From assembly GCA_035606915.1 (NCBI GenBank), contig DATNDU010000031.1, forward strand, positions 19,668 through 83,667: a stretch of 64,000 nt of DNA, read 5' to 3'. The notes beneath the pieces were generated by a model that was not told where the DNA came from, made no database searches, and worked only from the letters and a program-made list of their open reading frames with translations. Shown here piece after piece: positions 52,260 to 61,797 of this stretch. Made by a program: the position numbers and the translations under genes. The DNA is from Roseiarcus sp035606915. GTDB lineage: Bacteria > Pseudomonadota > Alphaproteobacteria > Rhizobiales > Beijerinckiaceae. Numbering within the stretch: position 1 is the stretch's first letter; each line of letters begins with the position of its first letter.

Positions 52260-53335
52260 TGCGTCGCTCCGTTGTCGGCCAAAGCGGCGACGACGCCGTC
52301 GCCCTTGGCGGTGAAATAGAGGCGGCCCTCGAACTCCAGACACGAGGTGACGCCGTGGCGATGGCCGTGGGCGCGACTGTGGAGCGAGGCCGTTGGGCGA
52401 TAGCTGCCGTCGAGGCGCGCGATGAGCCCGTAGGATCGGCTCGGCGACCACGGTTTCAAGACCCCGAGCTGCTTGACGCCGCCTTGCTGGATCGGTTCGA
52501 GCGCCGATTGGCCCGAGCGCAGGCAGGGGGCGACCCAAAACGCCGGATCAATCTCCGCCATCATGCGCTCGCGAAAGCGGCGTTCGCTCAATACGAACTC
52601 GACGAGTTGGCTGCGCGGGGCGAACAGCGCCAACCAGATGGCGTCGTCGGCGCCGCGCGACAGCCGGCTCGGATAGGCGGGTAGCGCCTCCACCACGGTT
52701 TGCGGACGCACGCGCCCGCCGGGGGAAATGCGCGTCAGGGCGCAGCGCCAGCTTTCGCTGACGACAATGGCGCCGCCCTCGTCGATGAGGCCATAGGGAA
52801 AGGCCAGAGGGCCTGAAATGCGGCTCCACGCGCCGCTATCGGGCGCCAGGCGCCAAACAGAGCCCGAGGCACGCTTGGCCATCAGATCGCGCTGCCAATC
52901 GGCCGCCGCATAAGTTGCGGAGCCGTTGGCGACGATCAGCGCGCCGTCCGCGGCTGGCGCCAGCGCGGTGATGCAGCGGATTTCGGCATGCGCCGCGATG
53001 GTGCGGCCGTCATGCTGACCGCCCAGGAACACAATGCGCCCATCGACGAGGCCGACCGCCGCGCCGCCGTCCGGCAGGCCGGCCACGGCGCCGATCTCGG
53101 CGTCAAAGGACGCCGCCGGGGCGGCGGGGTCATTGATGCCGATCAGCTTCCGCCCGCAGGACGCCAGCAAGCCGCGCGAGGTGACCGCCAGCCCGTCGGG
53201 CGCGCCCACCTCAAGCACGACGCCGGCGGCTTCCAGCGCATCATTGGCGCGGAACGCCCCGTCCAGCGGCGGCACGGTGATCGAGAACTCGCCGCGGCCG
53301 AACCAGCGATCTAGGGCCTTGGTCAGCGCTATCAT
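52256..53335 (-). CDS. SMP-30/strictosidine-synthase-like beta-propeller protein
   Basis: The 359-residue soluble protein has repeated beta-propeller motifs (DGLAVTSRGLLASCGRKLI, GPLAFPYGLIDEGGAIVVSES, LSRGADDAIWLAL, GVTSCLEFEGRLYF). It has no signal peptide. The family contains gluconolactonases, and some members bind calcium and hydrolyse lactones. It overlaps the RbsA-type and permease-fusion genes by 4 bases on each side, so a role in processing the imported substrate is likely. The exact activity is unknown. Confidence 0.78.
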
Positions 53336-55455
53336 CGCGCCGCCCCGCGGTAGGACGCCAGTCCCGACCAGTTGGGATCGGCGCCCGCGAGCTTGATGCG
53401 TCCGATGCGATTATTGGTGACGCCGCCGAGATAGAGGTAGCCGCGATGCTCGCGCATCGAGGTGATGGCGGGGTGGTTGTCGCCGCCGGCGTCCCACAGC
53501 GTCTCCAGCACCTTGCCGTCGGCGTCGAAATGCACGACGCAACCGACATTGACGTTGGGAAACAGCCATTCGTCGCCGGCGACCCGGCGCGCCATGCGGC
53601 GGCGAAACGCCGGCATGGTCATGGCGAGGTCGTAGCTCGGCGTCCGCGTGCCGGCGAGCGCCGCCCAATAGGTTCCGCCCGATCCGCGATTGATGTTGTC
53701 GGGATAGCCGGGAAGGTCGGAGATCACCCGCTCGACGGTCCCCGCCTTCGCACCTTCGAGCCAGTAGCGGCTGACGCGGCAACCCCAGGTTTCGGCGAAT
53801 AGCAGCGATTTGTTGTCGTGTGCGACGCATACGCCGTTGGCGAATAATAGATTGCGCAAAATCGTGCGCGTCGTTTTGGTTGCCGGGTCGTAGCGGATGA
53901 TGCGGCCGTTGCCGCGTCCTTCCAGCGCGTCGACCACCCACTCCTCGAAGCCGTAGCGGATGGTCGCCTCGCTGAAATAGACTTTGCCGTCCGGCCCGAT
54001 GTCGAGATCGTCGGTCAGGCGCATCCGCGAATCGTCGATGATCGAGAACGGCGAGCGGTTGGTCTCGGCGCTCAGCTTCCGCACGTTGCGGTCCTTGTCG
54101 ACGCGATAAAGGCCCATACCGGCGATGCAGACGACGAGGCCGCCGTCCTGATCGAAGGAAAGCCCAAGCGGCCGCCCGCCGACATGAGCGTAAACCTCGC
54201 GCTTGACGTAGTCGGGGGCGAGAAAGCGCACGATTTCCCCATGTCGAACGCCGCAATAGAGATGGCCGTCGGCGTCGAGAATGACGTCTTCCGGCCCGTC
54301 GACTTCGCCGCGGCCGATGGTCTCGACATCGCGTAGCCGGTCGTTGATGGCGTAGGGCGAGGCCGAGCCGGCGACGAAAACCGGCGCCGGCGGCAGCGCC
54401 AGAAACGCCGGCGAGACATAGACTTTCGCGTGCAGCCGATGCCGCCATTTGCTCCATCGGACGTCGATGCCGATGGCGCACAGCAGCACCAATCCAATCA
54501 CCATCGACGACGCGCCGTTTTGCAGGCCAAGCCGGACGAGGCCGTTGGTCAGCAGCGAGACGATGATCGCCCCCATCAACGCCTTGCCGACCGAGCCGCG
54601 ACCGCCGCCGATGCTGTTGCCGCCAAGCAGCGCCGCCGTGATCACGTTGAGTTCGAGACCCAGCCCGGTGTCGGGACCGGCCCCCGAGAGCCGCGCCGCA
54701 TAGAGCACGCCGGCAAGCGCCGTCAGCAAACCGGAAACGACGTAGGTGAGACAGACGATCGCCCGCACCGGGATGCCGGCGTTGTGGGCCGCCCGCCGCG
54801 ATCCGCCGACCGCCATGATCCGCCAACCGACGCGCAGCCGCGTCAGAATAACCTGCGCCGCCAGCGCCACCACAACCAGCGCCACCAGACTGACCGGCGC
54901 GCCGAGCACGGAGCCGATGCCGAGGAAGTCCAAGACGGGAGCATCGACGTCGCTCGACGCGATCCGCACCGAATAGATGCCGAGCAGAAACTCGACGATG
55001 GCGCGAATGAGCGTCAGCATGACCAGGGTGGTCAGGAAGGCGCGCAACTTGAGATAACCGATCAGCAATCCGTTGACGAGGCCGACGAGGGCGCCGACGG
55101 CCAGCGTCGCGCCCACCGCCGCCGCCACCGGCCAGCGCGCGACATTAATCAAGGCGAGCGTCGTGAAGTTGGCAAGCGCGAAAATCGAGCCGACGCTCAA
55201 ATCGATGCCGCCGCCGACCATCACGATCGTCATGCCGATGACGATCAACCCGAATTCGCCGATCTGGCGCGAGGTGTCGGAGAGATTGCCGGCCGAGAGG
55301 AAATGCGGAATGGTCGCGCTCAGATAGGTCGTCAGCGCGACAAGCAGAACGATGGGAATGACATTGTCGACCCAGCGGCGGCCGAGCAGTTCGCCAATGA
55401 CATGATCGGGCACATACCGATAGCGCAGTCTGGTCGCCCACTCGCCCGTCGTCAT
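53332..55455 (-). CDS. RbsC-type permease fused to an SMP-30/gluconolactonase domain
   Basis: The protein has 707 residues. Residues 1 to about 335 form a BPD_transp_2 sugar-type permease with about 10 helices (GGGIDLSVGSIFALANFTTLALI near 84, LLGGNSIGGGRGSVGKALMGA near 280). From about 375 an SMP-30/strictosidine-synthase-like propeller follows (GPEDVILDADGHLYCGV, NRSPFSIIDDSRMRLTDDLDIGPDGKVYFSE, YPDNINRGSGGTYWAAL). The fold would be cytoplasmic if the C-terminus of the permease follows the usual topology. It joins transport and lactone/substrate hydrolysis in one polypeptide. No frame irregularity is seen. Confidence 0.88.
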   Translation of the reverse strand: MTTGEWATRLRYRYVPDHVIGELLGRRWVDNVIPIVLLVALTTYLSATIPHFLSAGNLSDTSRQIGEFGLIVIGMTIVMVGGGIDLSVGSIFALANFTTLALINVARWPVAAAVGATLAVGALVGLVNGLLIGYLKLRAFLTTLVMLTLIRAIVEFLLGIYSVRIASSDVDAPVLDFLGIGSVLGAPVSLVALVVVALAAQVILTRLRVGWRIMAVGGSRRAAHNAGIPVRAIVCLTYVVSGLLTALAGVLYAARLSGAGPDTGLGLELNVITAALLGGNSIGGGRGSVGKALMGAIIVSLLTNGLVRLGLQNGASSMVIGLVLLCAIGIDVRWSKWRHRLHAKVYVSPAFLALPPAPVFVAGSASPYAINDRLRDVETIGRGEVDGPEDVILDADGHLYCGVRHGEIVRFLAPDYVKREVYAHVGGRPLGLSFDQDGGLVVCIAGMGLYRVDKDRNVRKLSAETNRSPFSIIDDSRMRLTDDLDIGPDGKVYFSEATIRYGFEEWVVDALEGRGNGRIIRYDPATKTTRTILRNLLFANGVCVAHDNKSLLFAETWGCRVSRYWLEGAKAGTVERVISDLPGYPDNINRGSGGTYWAALAGTRTPSYDLAMTMPAFRRRMARRVAGDEWLFPNVNVGCVVHFDADGKVLETLWDAGGDNHPAITSMREHRGYLYLGGVTNNRIGRIKLAGADPNWSGLASYRGAAR

Positions 55456-55476
55456 GTTTCATTCCATTCCGAACAT

Positions 55477-55508
55477 AAGCGCGCCGAGCTGTGAGGCTCG
55501 GCGCGCTT
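55477..55508 (-). terminator. 13-bp-stem hairpin between binding protein and permease genes
   Basis: A perfect stem (AAGCGCGCCGAGC paired with GCTCGGCGCGCTT) with a 6-base loop lies 3' of the binding-protein stop and 5' of the permease. No T-run follows. Such intercistronic hairpins usually protect the binding-protein mRNA and reduce read-through. Confidence 0.65.
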
Positions 55509-55526
55509 GCCGCTTTGGCGTTGCGA

Positions 55527-56522
55527 TTACTTCTTAAGCGCGGCGGCGCTCCAGCAAAGCCCAGGGCGCAGCGTCTCCTTGGAGATGATGACCTGCGGGC
55601 TGTAGATCACCGCCTTGAGTTTTCCGGCCGGCAACCCGGTCTCCAACACGGTGGCGATCATGTCGTTGAGATCGCGGCCCTGCTGCATCACCTGATAGGC
55701 GACCTCCTTGTAGAACACGCCTTTCTCGACATTGTTGCAAGCCATCTGCTCGCCGCCGCCCGAGGTGACGAGTGTAATCGGCTTGCCGGATTCCTTGATC
55801 GCCGCCGCCGCGCCGAGATCCATGACGTCCCAGAATCCAACGACGCCGCAGAGATCGGGGTGCTGCTGGATGACGGTCGAAATAATCGAGTGCGCCTTGG
55901 TGGCGTCCCATTCGCCGGCAAGATTGGCCACCACCTTGATCTCGGGATGTTTGGAGAAGACGTTGTCGGCGCCTTTCATCATGCCGCTGTCGGAGCCCGA
56001 GGTCGGTTGGCCCTGGAGGATGGCGACCTTCTGGCTGGTGCCCGGGCCGCACTTTTCCATGACCGCGTTCGCTTCCGCCTCGCCGATGCCGATCCAGTCG
56101 GCGCCGACATAGACATCGGAATTATAGTTGGAGCGCATGTTGATCTGGATAACGTGAATGCCCGCCTGCTCGGCGCGCTTGAGCAGACGCGCGTAGGAGC
56201 TGACGTCGGGATTGTGGACCACCAGCACGTCCGGCTTCTCGGCGATCAGCGCTGTGATCGCCTGCGCGCCGGCGTCGGCGCTGAAATGTGGATCGCGAAT
56301 TTCGAACTTCATATGCAGGCGCTTGGCCTGCTCTTTCATGACTGACGCCCAACCGTCGGTGAGGTCGATGCCCATAGTCACCGGCACGAAGGCGATGGTC
56401 TTGCCGGCGAAGTCCTTGAAATAGTCGCCGCGCCGGGGGTCGTCGATGCCCGCGGCGTGAGCGGCCAGACCGGTCAGCGAGACCGCCAGCCCGAAAAACG
56501 TGGCGATATGTTTGGTTCGCAT
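55527..56522 (-). CDS. Periplasmic sugar-type substrate-binding protein
   Basis: The 331-residue protein has a Sec signal peptide (IATFFGLAVSLTGLAAHA) and the two-lobe Peripla_BP_4 fold of ribose/sugar receptors: IAFVPVTMGIDLTDGWASVM near 43, ADAGAQAITALIAEKPDVLVVHN, and KVAILQGQPTSGSDSGMMKG. The ligand is unknown; with the neighbouring tannase-type esterase, an aromatic ester, glycoside or derived acid is plausible. It is separated from the permease fusion by a strong hairpin. Confidence 0.9.
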   Translation of the reverse strand: MRTKHIATFFGLAVSLTGLAAHAAGIDDPRRGDYFKDFAGKTIAFVPVTMGIDLTDGWASVMKEQAKRLHMKFEIRDPHFSADAGAQAITALIAEKPDVLVVHNPDVSSYARLLKRAEQAGIHVIQINMRSNYNSDVYVGADWIGIGEAEANAVMEKCGPGTSQKVAILQGQPTSGSDSGMMKGADNVFSKHPEIKVVANLAGEWDATKAHSIISTVIQQHPDLCGVVGFWDVMDLGAAAAIKESGKPITLVTSGGGEQMACNNVEKGVFYKEVAYQVMQQGRDLNDMIATVLETGLPAGKLKAVIYSPQVIISKETLRPGLCWSAAALKK

Positions 56523-56619
56523 ATTTCCTACTCCCTTTTGAGTTTATGGCGTTACGAGGGGCGCCTTGTTGCGCGATCGCCGCGCGGTTTTGAAGTCTGC
56601 GGCGAGCCCGTTTTGCATT

Positions 56620-58224
56620 TCACTTCCTGGCGACGGCGCAGACGAAATTGGCGGCGGAATTGGCGTCGCCCTCGCCCTTGTACCAAGCGCGCTGCGGATA
56701 GGGGCAGAGCGGCCGCTGCATGGCGATTCCCTTCGAGGCGTCGCCATCGACGAATTTCGTCGCGATGACTTGAGCCGGCGCAACACCGTCCTCGACCCAA
56801 TGCGAGAGCGCGGCGAAAATATCGTGCTGGGGGTCCGAGGCTGGCGGTTGCAGGCCGCCGTAAGCGGCGGAGTCGAACCGGTTCGGGCCCGTGCCGAAAC
56901 CGCAGTGGCCCATGCCGGGAACCATGAACAGCCGCGCGAACGCCTCCGTCTTCGCCTGGCCGCCGAACTCGCTCACCAGGCCGTTGTAGAACTTGATGGT
57001 TTGCTCGACAGGAACGATCGGGTCCGCCCAGCCCTGGAACAGGATGATCTTGCCGCCGCGATCGCGGAACTTGCTGATGTCGCCGGTCACGGCGCCGTTG
57101 AGCGCCGCCCCGAGGGCGGCGTCGACCTTGACCATGTCGGGCCCGACGTGGAAGGCGCGCCAATCCCAGTTGGGGCCGAACACCCACTTGAAGAGACCAT
57201 CAAACGCCGGTTCTCCCGGGGCGTTGCCGGGCGCCTCAAGAAATCCCCAATTGAAGAAGCCCGACTCGCTGCCAGGCAATTCGCCGTAGTACAGCGGCTT
57301 GCCGTTGTCGTCGGCGGGGCCGAGATAGATCGCCTTTGCGGTCTCCACCTCTTTCGGCGTCAGACAATCGTCAGCGGCGGCGCCTTTGCAGGTCAGCGCC
57401 GCGGGGTCGAAATCGCAGGCCAACGGCGCGGCGATGAACGGGTCGGACTTGAGCCCGTTCTCCTTGCCGCCGCAGGCGGCTACGGCTGATTTGGTGAGCA
57501 ATGCGAGCTTGGCTGTGGAAAGCTTGTGTTCGGGCGTCAGATTGGCCGCCTGATAAGTCGTCACGGCGACCGCGTGGCCCCAGGTGCGGTTGATGACCGG
57601 CGCGCCGGCGAGAATGCCGTCGAAGTCTTGCGGGTAATATTCGGCCTCAATCAACCCTTGCTGACCGCCTGTCGAGCAGCCTGTGTAATAGGAACGTTTG
57701 GGGTTTGCGCCGTAAAACGCTTCGGCGATCCGCTTGCCGGCGAGCGTCGCCTCGTGGGTGCCCAACAGGCCGAAGTCTTTCCACTTTTGCGGATGCCCGA
57801 CAAGCGCGTCGCCGTCGAGCGGCGTCGCCGGCGCCGTCCCGAGGTCGGTCTCGGCGGAGGCATAGCCGCGCTTAAGCGCGGCTTCCATCGCGCCATAATT
57901 GTAGTTGAGGATTCCCGCGTAGCCGCCGTTGCCGTTGAGGTGGAAAACGCCTTTCCAGCCCTGGTCAGGCAACCACAATTCGAGGCGAACGTCGGAGTCG
58001 GGCGCGTCCTTGATCGAGGCGACGACACGGCAAAACGCCGGCATGTTCTTTCGCGTCACCTTGTCGTCAGTCGTCAGGTCGCCGGCGGCGACGGCGACGG
58101 CGCTGACAATTGTCGTATCGGCGATATCAGCCGATTTTAGGCTCTCGCATGTGGCGGCGCGCCCTGATGCGGAGAAGGTGAGCGCCAACAGCCCGATGGC
58201 GGTCGCAATGTGACGATCCCGCAT
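56620..58224 (-). CDS. Tannase/feruloyl-esterase family hydrolase
   Basis: The protein has about 534 residues with an N-terminal secretion signal (ATAIGLLALTFSASGRA), placing it in the periplasm or outside. The nucleophile Ser lies in GCSTGGQQGLIEAEYY near 187, and the family's catalytic His is in GMGHCGFGTGPN near 450. Several Cys pairs for disulfides are present, including the C-D-C-L-T-like calcium/lid region. Family members cleave gallate, ferulate or related aromatic esters. ATG 58224 has AGGGAG upstream. It stands between the two permease/receptor genes of an importer. Confidence 0.88.
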   Translation of the reverse strand: MRDRHIATAIGLLALTFSASGRAATCESLKSADIADTTIVSAVAVAAGDLTTDDKVTRKNMPAFCRVVASIKDAPDSDVRLELWLPDQGWKGVFHLNGNGGYAGILNYNYGAMEAALKRGYASAETDLGTAPATPLDGDALVGHPQKWKDFGLLGTHEATLAGKRIAEAFYGANPKRSYYTGCSTGGQQGLIEAEYYPQDFDGILAGAPVINRTWGHAVAVTTYQAANLTPEHKLSTAKLALLTKSAVAACGGKENGLKSDPFIAAPLACDFDPAALTCKGAAADDCLTPKEVETAKAIYLGPADDNGKPLYYGELPGSESGFFNWGFLEAPGNAPGEPAFDGLFKWVFGPNWDWRAFHVGPDMVKVDAALGAALNGAVTGDISKFRDRGGKIILFQGWADPIVPVEQTIKFYNGLVSEFGGQAKTEAFARLFMVPGMGHCGFGTGPNRFDSAAYGGLQPPASDPQHDIFAALSHWVEDGVAPAQVIATKFVDGDASKGIAMQRPLCPYPQRAWYKGEGDANSAANFVCAVARK

Positions 58225-58253
58225 TGTTTCCACTCCCTGTTATTGCGGGCGCT

Positions 58254-59240
58254 CTAGATGTCGCCCTGTTGCTCGGTCTGCTCGTCGCGTGGATTGACGA
58301 GGCTATCGAGCACGATCGCGGCCAGAAGGATCAGACTGCGGATCACGTTCTGTAGCGTGTACTGGATGTCCATGATGGTCATGCCGTTGAGCAGAATGCC
58401 GATCAACAGCGTGCCGACCAGCACATTGCGTATGCCGCCGCGCCCGCCCGAGAGGCCGATGCCGCCGAGCACCACCACCAGGATCACGTCATAGATCAGC
58501 GACGAATTGGCGACGTTGGTGTTCATGCTGGAGACCGACGTCGCGGTAATCATTCCCGCGACATAGGCGATGCATCCGGAAAGCGCGTATTGCAGCACGA
58601 TGACGCCGCGCACCGGCGCGCCGGAATTGCGCGCCGCGGCGAAATTGTCGCCGATCGCATAGATGAAGCGGCCCGCCTTGGTGAAACGCAGGAACGCGAA
58701 GCCCAGCAACGCGATCAGCGCGAAAAACAGGATCGGCGTCGGCACGTCGCCGACAAAGCCGCCGCCGATCCAGGCGATGCCGTTGGCACTCGCCGGCATA
58801 TAGACGACATAGAGCGGCACCAGCGCGAAGCGGACGAACCCGTAGACGAACGCCGCCATCCCCAGCGTCGCGAACAAAGCCGGAATCTCGGCGTAGGCGA
58901 TCAACACGCCATTGGTCACGCCGATGGCGAGCGCGAGCACGAAGCCGAGCGCCAAGGCCGGCGCGATGGCGACGCCGAGCGTCGCCAGATGGAACGTCCA
59001 CGCCGCCGACATCGCGTAAGTGGCGACGATCGTCAGATCGATGCCGCGGCCGATCACGACCATCGCCATGCCGACGCCGAGGATTCCTAGAACGGAGACG
59101 CCGCGCACCAGCGTCAGCAGGTTGCCGGAGCTCAAAAAACCCTTCAAGAACAAAGAGAACACACAAAAAAGCACGATCGCCGTCAAGAGCACGATCTTCT
59201 CTTGACTGACCTGCGCACCCTTTATTCGTCCGAGCATCAT
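58254..59240 (-). CDS. RbsC-type sugar ABC permease
   Basis: The 328-residue BPD_transp_2 permease has the GRGIDLTIVATYAMSAAWTFHL segment near 62 and ILVVVLGGIGLSGGRGGIRNVLVGTL near 262-287. It has about 10 membrane helices and no fused domain. Together with the fusion permease at 53332 it would form a heterodimeric channel. It is the first gene of the importer operon on this strand, 29 bases upstream of the tannase, with AraC divergent. Confidence 0.92.
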   Translation of the reverse strand: MMLGRIKGAQVSQEKIVLLTAIVLFCVFSLFLKGFLSSGNLLTLVRGVSVLGILGVGMAMVVIGRGIDLTIVATYAMSAAWTFHLATLGVAIAPALALGFVLALAIGVTNGVLIAYAEIPALFATLGMAAFVYGFVRFALVPLYVVYMPASANGIAWIGGGFVGDVPTPILFFALIALLGFAFLRFTKAGRFIYAIGDNFAAARNSGAPVRGVIVLQYALSGCIAYVAGMITATSVSSMNTNVANSSLIYDVILVVVLGGIGLSGGRGGIRNVLVGTLLIGILLNGMTIMDIQYTLQNVIRSLILLAAIVLDSLVNPRDEQTEQQGDI

Positions 59241-59342
59241 GTCGCGGGATTGTCGCTATCTTGAGAACGCCGGGGCCGATCTGCCGCCGACCCCTTTCGG
59301 GGCGCAACTATCTCGGGCTATTTCGCTTTCCGCTTGCGCCGT

Positions 59343-59439
59343 AGCGCAAGGCTTTGCACGTCAGCGCAAAAATCGGCCGCTGTGGAGGCCCGCCCGCGAT
59401 CTATGTCGCTGAAATCCAGCTTGCTTTTCCAAAGCGCAA
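59343..59439. promoter_or_regulatory. Direct repeats in the AraC/importer divergent promoter
   Basis: The heptamer AGCGCAA occurs three times at 59343, 59363 and 59433, 20 and 70 bases apart. The first pair has the spacing of AraC-family half sites. It lies between the importer start at 59240 and araC at 59564. Confidence 0.55.
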
Positions 59440-59563
59440 AGTTACGCTCCGATAGGCCCGAGGTCCAGAGCCGGGCTTTGCCGCTCTGCGCCCGGTTCGT
59501 AACGCCCAGCGAGGCGCTTGCGTCAGGCCCAAGCCAGTCGGGACGGCGGTAAGGGAGGGAGAC

Positions 59564-60541
59564 ATGGACGTCGTTTTCGATACCAGGGCCATGCCCGCCG
59601 GGACCGGCAGGCGGGCGTGGCGTGACGCGATCTGCGAAATCTACCTGCAAGTCGATTGCGAGACCGAGTCCGACAAGGAATACGTCGGATTCGTGCAGGA
59701 GGCGCGCTTTGGCGGCGTGACCATCACCGACACGCTCATTTCACCGCAAATCATCTCCCGGCGCCATCGTCATATCGGCCGCTTCGACAAGGATTGCTAC
59801 TATATCGGCATCGAACATCTCGGCGCCGTCGACATCCGCCAGGCCGGATCGTCGTTCGTCCTGCGGCCGGGGCGAGGGTCTTTGTATTACGCCAACGAGC
59901 CCTACGAATTGCATTGCGAAGTGATGTCGCGGCAATTCTGGATCGAACTGCCGCGCGCGGATTTCGATCGTCGATTCGAGACCGGACGGCCGCCGATGCT
60001 GAAGCATTTCGACCTGCATCGCGGACTCGGCCGCGTGGCGGCGGAATTTTGCGCGACGCTCGCCAAAGAGGGCGTCAGCGTCGACGCGGCTTCAAGAGTC
60101 AAGCTCGGCGAGCAATTCATGGATATTCTGGCGCTGGCGTTGATCGCCGAGCCGGATCGGCAGGCGGCGGCCGAAAGGAGCGTGCAGCACGCGCGCCTGC
60201 AATCCGTGAAGGCCTACATCGAGGCCAATCTCGGCGATCCCAATTTGTCACCGGCGACGATCGCCAAGCAAAGCGGAATATCGTTGCGCTATCTTCACTA
60301 CCTGTTCCGTCAGTTGGACATGACGGTGTCGGACTGGTTGCGGCTGCGACGTTTGGGACGATGCCACAATTTGCTGGCCTCGCCGCAGCATGCAGACAAA
60401 TCGATCACGGAGATTGCCTATTCGATGGGCTTCAACAGTTCATCGCATTTCAGCAATCTGTTTCGAGCCCAGTATCATGTCCGCCCCTCGGACGTCAGGA
60501 TTGCGCCGGTTGCGGCGAGGCCTCGCAATAGGGAGATCTGA
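59564..60541 (+). CDS. AraC-family transcriptional regulator
   Basis: The 325-residue protein has an N-terminal AraC-binding-like domain (PrnB/Cupin-like, RRHRHIGRFDKDCYYIGIEHLG) and two C-terminal HTH motifs (ATIAKQSGISLRYLHYLFRQL, and ITEIAYSMGFNSSSHFSNLFRAQYHVRPSDVR). It resembles AraC regulators of aromatic pathways. ATG 59564 follows GGGAGGGAG. It is divergent from the tannase/ABC importer operon, which it probably activates; the 323-base gap contains the AGCGCAA repeats. Confidence 0.92.
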   Translation: MDVVFDTRAMPAGTGRRAWRDAICEIYLQVDCETESDKEYVGFVQEARFGGVTITDTLISPQIISRRHRHIGRFDKDCYYIGIEHLGAVDIRQAGSSFVLRPGRGSLYYANEPYELHCEVMSRQFWIELPRADFDRRFETGRPPMLKHFDLHRGLGRVAAEFCATLAKEGVSVDAASRVKLGEQFMDILALALIAEPDRQAAAERSVQHARLQSVKAYIEANLGDPNLSPATIAKQSGISLRYLHYLFRQLDMTVSDWLRLRRLGRCHNLLASPQHADKSITEIAYSMGFNSSSHFSNLFRAQYHVRPSDVRIAPVAARPRNREI

Positions 60542-60767
60542 TGCGGATCGAGTGTCCGAAAACCCTGTAGGCCATACCACGTTGGACGCCTTCGTCATCA
60601 TCGGCGATCACATGCTGGCAGCTTCCTTCGCGCCGGATGGCCGGCACAGGCGATTCCTTAAGCGGATATCGGCCGAGTTGCCGCCAGCCAGCGTCTCCGA
60701 TGAGGATCGCGCCCGCGCCATCGAGCCTTGAAATATTCCCTCCCGGCCCGGCTCGCGGACGCCCCCG
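60542..60767. other. Intergenic stretch before IS remnants
   Basis: These 226 bases have no supported gene. Short ORFs run through from the araC 3' end but show no family features. It may be degraded insertion-sequence or flanking DNA. Confidence 0.35.
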
Positions 60768-60950
60768 ACAGAAGCAGGCGGTCCGCGAGGTTTCGACGCG
60801 GGCAAGAAGGTCAAGCGTCACCTCGCTGTCGATACGCTCGGACTGCCCATCGAGCGCCAGATCACGGCGGCGGCGCTCGCTTGGTTGCAGTTGGCGCTCG
60901 CCTTCCTCATCATGCGAACACTGGCGAGGCCCAAAACCGCCCACGCCTAA
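60768..60950 (+). mobile_element. IS5-family transposase remnant
   Basis: One frame reads GGPRGFDAGKKVKRHLAVDTLG, the IS5-group DDE motif GG-RG-DAGKK-KGRKRH--VDT, but without the GRK. It then jumps to the C-terminal LQLALAFLIMRTLA and stops at 60950. About 180 bases remain of a roughly 800-base transposase. No start codon or inverted repeats were identified. Confidence 0.65.
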
Positions 60951-60997
60951 TTTCGAGTCAGGCTCTAAGCCGAGCCTGGTGCTTTCGCGCGTTCGCC

Positions 60998-61186
60998 ATG
61001 CGCGCGTCAATGAACCGCAAGGGCGATTGCTGGGACAACGCGGTCGCCGAGAGCCTGTTCGCTTCGCTGAAGAACGAGTGCGTCTACCGCTACAACCATA
61101 CCCGCCTGTACTCGACCCTGGGCTATCTCAGCCTCATGATCTACGAAAGGAAATGGCTTGCCCGACAGCGTGCCGCCGCCGCATAG
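60998..61186 (+). mobile_element. IS3-family transposase (OrfB) remnant
   Basis: The 62-residue ORF keeps the OrfB motif NRKGDCWDNAVAESLFASLK and the C-terminal YNHTRLYSTLGYLSLMIYE. The 20-30 residues that normally lie between them, including the linker to the last catalytic Glu region, are missing. It is a non-functional fragment, next to the IS5 remnant and upstream of an IS1-like element. Confidence 0.7.
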
Positions 61187-61227
61187 TCTATCGACTTGGA
61201 GACACTTTCCGGGAGGCAAGCTCAAAT

Positions 61228-61734
61228 GAGAGCCCTAAGTTAAGATAGATTTAACCATTTTGACGGCAAGCCCTTGGCAGGGAACGCGAAAGGCGCCTGC
61301 CATGAGCGAGATTTGTTGCAAACGCTGCGGTGCCACGGATTATGTGAAGAATGGTAATGTTCGAGGCTTTCAGCGCTATCGATGCCTTTTCTGCGGCTAC
61401 AATTTCACCATGACGCCGCCGCGCGGAAAGCCGGCGGCGATGAAGGCGCTGGCCTTGCTTCTCTACGCCATGGGCAACGTCAGTTTTGGCTCCATCGCTC
61501 GTCTTCTCGGCGTCAGCGACGTAGCGGTGTTGAACTGGGTCCGCGACGAAGCGCGCAAACTTCCCGAACCGTCGACCAAGGCTGACGTGGTGGTCGTCAC
61601 GCTCGACGAGATGTGGCATGTCGCGAGATTTCGTCGGCGCACCAAGGTCGTCTCCAAGGTCGTCGAAATGGACAACATCCAAGCCTTCATCGAAAAAGCC
61701 ACGGTTTTCCGCTCTATCTTCAGTTAGGACTCTC
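61228..61734 (+). mobile_element. Internally deleted IS1-like element
   Basis: A 507-base element is bounded by 21-base imperfect inverted repeats at 61228-61248 and 61714-61734 (18 of 21 matches after reverse complement). Possible target duplication AAAT, or CTCAAATG if the ends are shifted, flanks it. The enclosed ORF has the IS1 zinc ribbon but lacks the DDE core, so the element could move only with a helper transposase in trans. Confidence 0.65.
61302..61727 (+). pseudogene. IS1-family transposase with in-frame deletion
   Basis: The 141-residue ORF has the N-terminal zinc ribbon (CCKRCGATDYVKNG, YRCLFCGYNF) and the HTH LLLYAMGNVSFGSIARLLGVSD. At DEMWH, where the DDE domain should begin, it jumps to ARFRRRTKVVSKVVEM, which resembles the end of IS1 transposases. 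The stop TAG lies inside the right inverted repeat. It encodes a DNA-binding but not a catalytic protein. Confidence 0.65.
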
Positions 61735-61797
61735 AAATGGATATAGTCACTTGGCGCCGAAGCTAATGTTATCCTTTAGGAAATGTGCCCAGGAAAA

